Assembly (NCBI GenBank): GCA_000827265.1
Contig: KN834849.1
Span: forward strand, 73,085 to 137,084
Reading direction: 5' to 3'
Length of the DNA stretch: 64,000 nucleotides
Source of the DNA: Collybiopsis luxurians FD-317 M1
Lineage: Eukaryota; Basidiomycota; Agaricomycetes; Agaricales; Omphalotaceae
Positions 57,742-64,000 of this stretch are shown here, piece by piece. Under the pieces are notes generated by a model. The model searched no databases. It saw nothing but the letters and a program-made list of their open reading frames with translations, and was not told where the DNA came from. Numbering within the stretch: position 1 is the first letter of the stretch; every line of letters starts with the position of its first letter. Made by a program: the position numbers and the translations under genes.

Positions 57742-58921
57742 CTACATCAGAACACACTCTCCCTTCTTATTCTCCATCTCCTTCGCCTCTTCTGCTTCAT
57801 CGGAAGCCAGCTTTAGCTTCTCTTCCTCAGTAAGCAAGCCCTTCTTTGCTCGTTCTCGCAAGGCTTTCCGCCTGCTTTCTCGTTCCGCCTTTGCTCGTCT
57901 ATAGATACATTATGGTAGGGACACAAGGAACAAGTGTGTTATCGATACATGGTGGGATGTTGGGATTACGCCATTGAAAATATTGGCGGAGGTGCATAAG
58001 AATTAGCGCGAACAGTAGATTTCGATTTGATGATGGGTGCAGAGTTCGTGGCGACATTAGGATTAGGATCGGAAGAAGAGAGCGACAAAGAGCTAGAGCG
58101 TTATGAGTGGATACTGAGGATGATGGGCGGGGAAGGAACATACCTGTCAACCTTAGAGAACGGATTAGGCATTGCTACAGTTGATTTTGATGAAGAAGGC
58201 TGGGAAGTTGTAGCAGCTGAAGAGCTTGTACTCGACGACACAGTCTTCTTTATCGCACCGAGAGTAGCGGAGGCGGTATGCGACGCAGAAGCCTTGGCTT
58301 TAAGTGCAAGCTGAGAGGTGGGCACAGTTGCTCGCGTTGATGCCGTTGACGCTGTTGCTGCACTACAAGAATGGTCCGACGGGAAGCGATGTGAGGGACA
58401 AAAATCTTTCCGACATTTCTGGGACGAAGAGCATTAGATGGTCAACGAGGTGGATTCAGAGTGAACATACATCGCAGCGGATTGGGGAAAATAAGACTTT
58501 GCCGCATTTCCTTTGGGAACAGACGGGCGTTGACTTTTTGGCAACATGCCCTATCATCACTGAACACTCTTTCGCAAAGTGATCCTCCATCCTGGCATTG
58601 GGATCTTGTCCTGGACGAATAGCAACGGGCTCGTTACATAGAGGGCCTGATGCAATTGATATGAGAGAAGATAATTGACTCTAACAGGAAGAACTGCTTA
58701 CAGCTAGGGGCAATCCTGTTGTATTTGCTCTCATCGTACTTGGGACACGAGTGCTCGGCAACTTTGTAGTGATCTTGACAGAAAGATTCCTGGCAATGTT
58801 GGCATTTGAAGGGCAGAAAGTCGACTAGATGGCAAGTGGGATGAGAGCATTGTTTACCGATGGCTAGCAGTGGGCCATCCTGGTCGAGTATGGGTGTAGC
58901 TCGAGATTGGGATGAGGACAT
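57742..58921 (-). CDS. AN1-type zinc-finger protein with C-terminal CaaX box
   Basis: A 275-aa protein from exons 58921-58702, 58646-58471, 58418-58144 and 57898-57742. Two AN1 fingers are visible: the first from GKQCSHPTCHLVDFLPFKC through CQDHYKVAEHSC, the second from CSQRKCGKVLF through CRKDFCPSHRFPSDHSC. A Ser/Ala/Thr-rich linker and a charged helix (EEEKLKLASDEAEEAKEMEN) follow. The last four residues, CVLM, fit a prenylation CaaX motif. Metazoan ZFAND2B/AIRAPL also has AN1 fingers plus CaaX and works with the proteasome and p97 at the ER, so a similar quality-control role is a fair inference. The last intron is 245 nt, longer than usual. Confidence 0.87.
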
Positions 58922-59396
58922 AACAATAAGAGATGGTGGTCAGAAAGAAGGAGACACCGTTAAATAGCAGCTAGACGGGATTACGCGTACCCCGACGCGC
59001 GTCCAGTGCTGACTATTATGGCCAGCAAAGAGCGAAGGATACAGGGATGACTAATCATTCGACTTTTCTAGAAATTGCTAGCCACTTCCCAGCCACCAGG
59101 CTCGAATCAGATTTACTCGCACTCAGAGTCACAAATTCTTTTTGAACAATTCGCCATGATAGTATTACTGTAACCAAAATTTTGCACCGAGGCAAAAATC
59201 TCCAAAGACTTCGGAGGATTACATATTTAAGTTAAGCTATCTAAACCATACCCCCAAGTGTCCGTTTAAATATCGAGAAAAAAGTCCCTGAAAATCATAT
59301 CGCTAATCGTGAATGGCCGGTACCGTACGAGGCTAGTCGTCAGACACCTATCCATTAACGTCACGTCTATAATTGCTCCGCAGGAGAGCCAATTTT
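58922..59396. other. Intergenic, no gene seen
   Basis: About 475 bp between two minus-strand genes, with the promoter of the AN1 gene expected here. Confidence 0.4.
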
Positions 59397-60251
59397 TTAC
59401 GAAGACGGAGACGAGATGGCACTCTGGGCGGCGCTGTAGGCAGCCTGGACAGAGCTGGGAGAGGTGGAGGGGTTCCAGTTGCTTCCGCTGGGAACAACGT
59501 AGCTTTGACCGACAGAAGAACCAGAGAAGCCGAGGTCAGACTGTACAAGTTCAGCTCGTTAGCAGACTAATCTCGGTTAAGTATGGTAGGAAATTTTGAC
59601 TAACGGTAGAGAGAGATCCATCGGAGTTGACCAAGTTACCGTATTGTCCAACGATAGACGAGTCGTATCCAGCGCTCACACCAGAGGTGTGCATGATGTC
59701 GCCAACAAAGTGGCTGCTGGAAGAAATGTATTGCTGGAAGACTGTGGAGAGAGTGATCAATTAGTTACCTCATATAGTATATCAAAGCTGAGTTTACTTA
59801 CCAATAGTCTGGGTTTCGACATCACAGATTTGCTCGGTGATGATACTAGATGATGCGATGAGCAAGGATGAGAGTCATGGAAAGAGAGAAAACCTACCGC
59901 TTGGCCATCTCTTGCAAAACCAAGAGCTTTTGCTGGATGATCTCAACGCTCAAAGAGTGGCAGACAACGACGTTCTCCTGCTCAGTGACGGTGATGCTCT
60001 CTTCACTAGAGATCTCTCCCGAGAAGTTGTCAACTCCATAGAAGTTGTCGAAGCCGTCGAGGGAGGAGATGCCTTGCCAGCCATCGAAGGAAGTGTAACG
60101 ACGGTCTTGAATGAAACATAAGTCTCATTTGTGCAATGCAGAGACCACAATACGTACTCAAGCTCTGGCTCTGAGGGTTAAAGGGAGCCGCGAGGGCACT
60201 GCCGGCCAAAGCGGAAACAGCGAGAGCGGAAATAGCGATCTTGGCGAACAT
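59397..60251 (-). CDS. Secreted protein of unknown function
   Basis: A 208-aa protein from exons 60251-60158, 60105-59898, 59845-59802, 59741-59605 and 59540-59397. The signal peptide is MFAKIAISALAVSALAGSALA, with likely cleavage before or after APF. The mature part is Ser/Gly/Gln-rich with two cysteines (NVVCHS and QICDVE), and helices around LSVEIIQQKLLVLQEMAKR. No enzyme motif. The TATA box upstream and very tidy introns suggest a well-expressed gene. I recall similar small secreted proteins in mushroom genomes but cannot name a function. Confidence 0.82.
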
Positions 60252-60505
60252 GACTGTCAAAGTAAGTCTCGTGGGTGAATGAATGTAGTTGATAGCTTAA
60301 AAGGCTAGAAGAGGAAAAGAGACGGTCGGCATTGGTGAGAACTCTTGAGAGCGGAATCATCAAACCTGAGCAGTTAAGTATGTAAATATCCAAAGAGGAG
60401 AACGAAAGAACGAAATAGGCTCGTTGGGCGACCTGGCCAAAAAGTTGTGAAAAAAGGGAACGAAAGAAAGCGAACTGATGCTGTTCCGGGGAGTCTTCGT
60501 CTGGC

Positions 60506-60513
60506 TTTTATAT
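60506..60513 (-). promoter_or_regulatory. TATA box of the secreted-protein gene
   Basis: Minus-strand ATATAAAA about 255 bp before the ATG, implying a leader of about 220 nt. Confidence 0.5.
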
Positions 60514-62040
60514 GTCTTGCGTAGAGGGAAAAAAAGCTGTGCGAAAGTATTCCCAATCCTCTGGTTCTGAGGACTTTGTTGGATGTTGCTACACCTGTCT
60601 GAGAAGATGCCAGTGCCTGTCCAGAGGGCAACTTGGTCGATTTGCCCGAGATTTGAATTGAATGGGATTCCCTCGACTGACAGCTGGCGCTATTCCACCT
60701 CATCCCGGTCCCGGGAAAGCTCGCAGCAACATTCGTCATTTCAAAGGTTTCTACCAGGAGCAATGCACTTTAGTCGGTCAGAGTAGAGCACTGGAGCTGC
60801 TAAACCAAGTTGGAAAACACCACACAAGGAAAAGATCTCCCTAGCGCTCTAACAACGATACTGCATTTCACCGCCACCCGTACACAAAGGTTCTGCAAGT
60901 CCGATTGGTTCCCGAGCGAGAAAAATAATTCGCCTGGGGAAGTGATAAAGACGGGATTGAATACTCAATTCTGGTTCGACGCCCAGTGGCAGGTACTGAT
61001 GAAGGCATTCAAGACGTTGATGATGATGGTGATCTGAGTCCAATACAATATCAAGTCATGGCGCAGCGTGACTTTGGGGTTAAACGGCGCAATGAAGACT
61101 AGCATCCGGTAGGATCAACGTATCGGACAATGAGAGCTCCGAAAGAGTGGCCACCTCAATAATCAGACCAGGTCAAACAAAGCTTTATTTGCGGCGCGCC
61201 CAAGCATGAGGTGTGATAAGAATTAATCTTCAGAATTGTTGCAAAGTTGTCGAATAAACGTAATGAAGCCCGAATACAGAGGACTCACAAGCACTCTCCG
61301 GGTGCTGGATGAACACTTGGGCGCACACAAAGCTAGCAACCCGCATTAGACCGCTGATGGGTTGCGTTCGAATGCGTCGATGAAACCGCAGCTTGTAACT
61401 AGTCTGATGGGAAGTCTACCGTTACAGATAGAGGGTCTTGCTCCGAAAACGGTGTCATTACTTTGACCGAACGTTCAAACATTCCATTAATCAAAGCTCA
61501 GCTGCAGCATGTTCAGCCTCACGCAACTCGTGGGTGTCTAGGAGGCTCTTCGGTCGATTTCTGCCGTTGCAGCTGGCTTTGCGGTATGATTGACAGTAAG
61601 CCAGACCAGGTCAGACCACGAAGATTTGTATTGTCTTTTCACGATGATATTCAGAAGTGTTAGCATGAGATTAACGAAATAACGCTGCTGGGCGCTAGAA
61701 ATAGGAATGCACAGCATGATTGTGTAGATTCAGAGATGCGAATTCCGGGCTAGTGTTGAAGCAAGGCTGTTCACTGTTGATTCCTCGAGAAGAGTCATCA
61801 GACCCAGACCCATGGAACAGCAGTGACTGGAAGTGCCTACTAGTTTCAGTCCAGCGGTTCGACAGCACTATACCCTTCTTCGTTCTGCTTGGCAGACGTT
61901 TTGCAGATGAAACTGTGATGAGACCTTCAGAATTTATGTCACCTAGACGACTAGGATGATCCGTTTGAAGGGGAATGGGATATAGGTTTACATTGTACAG
62001 AGGTATAAGGGTGTGGCAGGGTATCAAGACGAATCTGTGA
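60514..62040. other. Gene-free stretch
   Basis: About 1.5 kb upstream of the secreted-protein gene and downstream of EAF7. Frames are short and none shows a domain. I see no repeat. Confidence 0.45.
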
Positions 62041-62894
62041 TCATCTCTTTCGCTTTTTGGCTGGTCGAGAAGAAGAATTCGTAGCGGCGGCGCGCGACCG
62101 AGCCGCTGTAGCACCTTTCTTTGTTGTTGATTTACGTCGGGAAGATTTCGTCGTTGTTGATGCGTCTACAAAACTCTCAGAAGAAACAGAGTGAAAACTG
62201 GGAGGGCAAGCCTTACCAGGCGTGACATCTTGCATTTCCACATCTTCCTCTTCGCCGTCTGCCGTCTCTCCGCCGTCGGTAGCCGTAATGATACTAGGCG
62301 CAGGACCTTCCTCTCCACTGTCCGTCAGGTCACTGCTGTCGCTTTCTCCTCCCACAAGCCCTGCCATACTGGCTTTACTCTTCCCATTTCGTTTTTTGGA
62401 CTTTGGAAGCTTTACTTTGAGTGCAGCTGGAGAGGCAGCAGAAGCCTCGGGGGAAGAGGGCGGCGAGGGCACTGGATTTAGTCTACGCGCCAGAATAATG
62501 GATTCGTATGCTGGATCTGAAGGTAGTGAGAATTCTTCGCGAAAGAATCGGTGGTTCACAAGATTGTCGGCAGTGGTGGGAGACGAGGTTTTGAATGTCA
62601 AATTTTCGTAGTCTACATCCTGAACACCAGATAAATTGTAAGCGGCGAAGAAGCAAACGACACACGTACAATTGCATCCAAGGCATCCATATCATAACAT
62701 CTTTTCAGTTTCTGACACAGTTCGTCTGTGGCAACCCAGTGGTTAGTATCTTTGTAGATTGAATTCCGCATAGTCAGGATATGAAAATGTCGATGAATTC
62801 CAACAGGTCGAGCACGCATTATCGAGCGGAAGAAGGATATTTCGCCTTCAACGGTGTCCAGAAAAGCAGGAGTCTCCGTTGAAGAACCGGCCAT
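62041..62894 (-). CDS. eaf7: NuA4 histone acetyltransferase subunit Eaf7 (CT20/MRGBP family)
   Basis: A 250-aa chromatin protein from exons 62894-62670, 62619-62217 and 62165-62041. The ATG at 62894 was preferred because the upstream in-frame codon is TTG. The N-terminal CT20 domain reads FLDTVEGEISFFRSIMRARP, GIHRHFHILTMRN and CQKLKRCYDMDALDAI, typical of Eaf7/MRGBP. The C-terminal half is charged and low in complexity: KLPKSKKRNGKSK, acidic stretches, then a Lys/Arg-rich end SRPAKKRKR that may be a nuclear signal. Eaf7 works with Eaf3 and Eaf5 in NuA4. Confidence 0.92.
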
Positions 62895-63125
62895 GGTCAA
62901 TGTAGTGAACAGTGGGGCCTAGTGAGGACAAAGGGGGGGGGACTACCAACTTCTCTCTGAGCGCATTGAACGAGTCACGACGCGGTCATTCTCGGTGATG
63001 ACTCACCACCTCAATGACTCATCGCTGCAATCGCGACGGCCATGTTCGCGCATTTTACCTCTCAAACCGGGATATTACAAGTATAAAAAGAGCGTTGTTG
63101 CAGGTTAAGACTCTCTGCGCTATCC

Positions 63126-63926
63126 ATGAACCCTATCACACTTGAATACCTCAAATTCACCGTTAAGGAAGGCTTCAGTCTTGCAGCCCCGGCTTTCGCT
63201 AGTCTTCGACAAACTGTCGCGAAGTTTGGCGGGGTCAAAGAACAATATTATGGGATGACACACGATGACACCAACTCCCTACTCTGGATTATTGGTTCGC
63301 TAAGCAGTACGACTATTCTCTGCTCGAGTGTTGACTTTCATTACCAGAGTGGCCCGAAAAAATCAATCCAGCGGGATTTCAAGGCGATACCGGCGATTTT
63401 AGGCAAAAGGTCAATGCTTTGGATATTCATTCCAAGCCCACCTCTTGGTTTGTTCCCTTCCGGTTTGCAGAAGAAGTTCGACCTGCACTGACCGCGCCTG
63501 TATGCGAGTTTGTACGTAAATCTATCTTGCCATCTCTGGTCGCGGTTCAATCTTAAAGCTTGTCCTTCGAATTTAGGCATTCATCGTGCTGAAAGAGACT
63601 TCAAAGCCAGGTCCCATTTCTGAGTCGTTGCACAAAACATTCACGGATTGCTATCTAACTGACGGATTTACTGGAGGAAACTGGGGAATCGCGTCAAACT
63701 CAAACGATAGTGTGTGCTTGTATGCGCTGGGATGGGAGTCTAGGGCTGTAAGTCACTTTCCCAGCTGTCTACGATATTTCCTAAATATTCGAATATTTTA
63801 AAACCTCAGCATCATACCGAATACGCCAAATCTGCCTTATTTGCGGTCGAGATAGACAAGCTCTTGCCGCATTTTGCTCCGGGATCGATGGGCATCTTTT
63901 CGAACCTTACGCAGGAACGAAGTTGA
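63126..63926 (+). CDS. Dimeric alpha/beta-barrel-like protein, distant relative
   Basis: A 206-aa protein from exons 63126-63294, 63348-63511, 63577-63747 and 63810-63926. It resembles the family at 3.5-7.6 kb in layout: a first W-E-x-P-E-K segment (LLWIIEWPEKINPAG) and a second G-W-E-S segment (ALGWESRAHHTEYAK), both just after or at introns. The start MNPITLEYLKFTVKEGF and the ending MGIFSNLTQERS differ from the tandem copies. A role as a small ABM/EthD-like barrel is inferred. No signal peptide. It sits head-to-head with EAF7, with 231 bp between starts. Confidence 0.68.
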
Positions 63927-64000
63927 ATGATACTATTTTCGTATTTTTCCAAAATAAAGATTGCTAATGTTTCAACTAAATTGTGGTACATTATTCGTAA

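Noticed and set aside
60374..60763. 129-codon minus-strand frame upstream of the secreted-protein gene
   Set aside because: It covers the TATA box and leader, uses a poor start and has no motif.

Overview
The window is genomic DNA of a filamentous basidiomycete, most likely a plant-litter or wood-decaying Agaricomycete. The signs are many short GT-AG introns of about 46-60 nt, dense genes on both strands, two GH7 cellobiohydrolases with fungal CBM1 modules, an orphan 7TM family and an F-box family typical of Agaricomycetes, and Zn2Cys6 proteins. I built gene models by joining exons with matching phases. Nearly all close exactly. The listed CDS coordinates are start-to-stop spans and exons are given in the text.

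Layout. 1-2.1 kb: 3' part of MCM10. 2.3-7.7 kb: a small orphan gene, then a tandem family of dimeric alpha/beta-barrel-like proteins with two intact copies and a decayed one between them. 8.1-13.8 kb: acyl-CoA dehydrogenase (AidB/ACAD11-like), proteasome chaperone NAS2, an unknown gene and thiazole synthase THI4. 13.8-18.9 kb: a gene-poor stretch. 18.9-20 kb: chorismate mutase. 20.3-27.8 kb: three minus-strand genes, namely a septin-like GTPase, a septin-like GTPase fused in frame to two Zn2Cys6 zinc clusters, and a separate Zn2Cys6 protein. 28.3-36.2 kb: ILV3, RIO1 and a cyclophilin-WD40 protein (PPWD1). 36.2-42.9 kb: a DUF4504-like protein, an orphan 7TM protein, a small membrane protein and an F-box protein. 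44.1 kb: an intron-containing tRNA-Ser(UGA). 45-52.9 kb: two copies of a 2.7-kb unit, each carrying a GH7-CBM1 cellobiohydrolase, with a possible unidentified gene between them. 53.2-64 kb: mitochondrial DNA polymerase MIP1, an AN1 zinc-finger protein with a CaaX ending, a secreted protein of unknown function, the NuA4 subunit EAF7 and another barrel-family gene.

Most genes are housekeeping: replication (MCM10, MIP1), amino-acid and cofactor synthesis (ARO7, ILV3, THI4), ribosome maturation (RIO1), proteasome assembly and quality control (NAS2, AN1 protein), chromatin (EAF7) and splicing (PPWD1). The accessory part is the cellulase duplication and the barrel family. The most unusual item is the septin-like GTPase/zinc-cluster fusion at 22970-25853. 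Its zinc-cluster introns sit at the same codon and phase as the intron in the neighbouring zinc-cluster gene. Its GTPase introns match those of the neighbouring septin-like gene. This suggests the fusion arose locally from its two flanking gene types.
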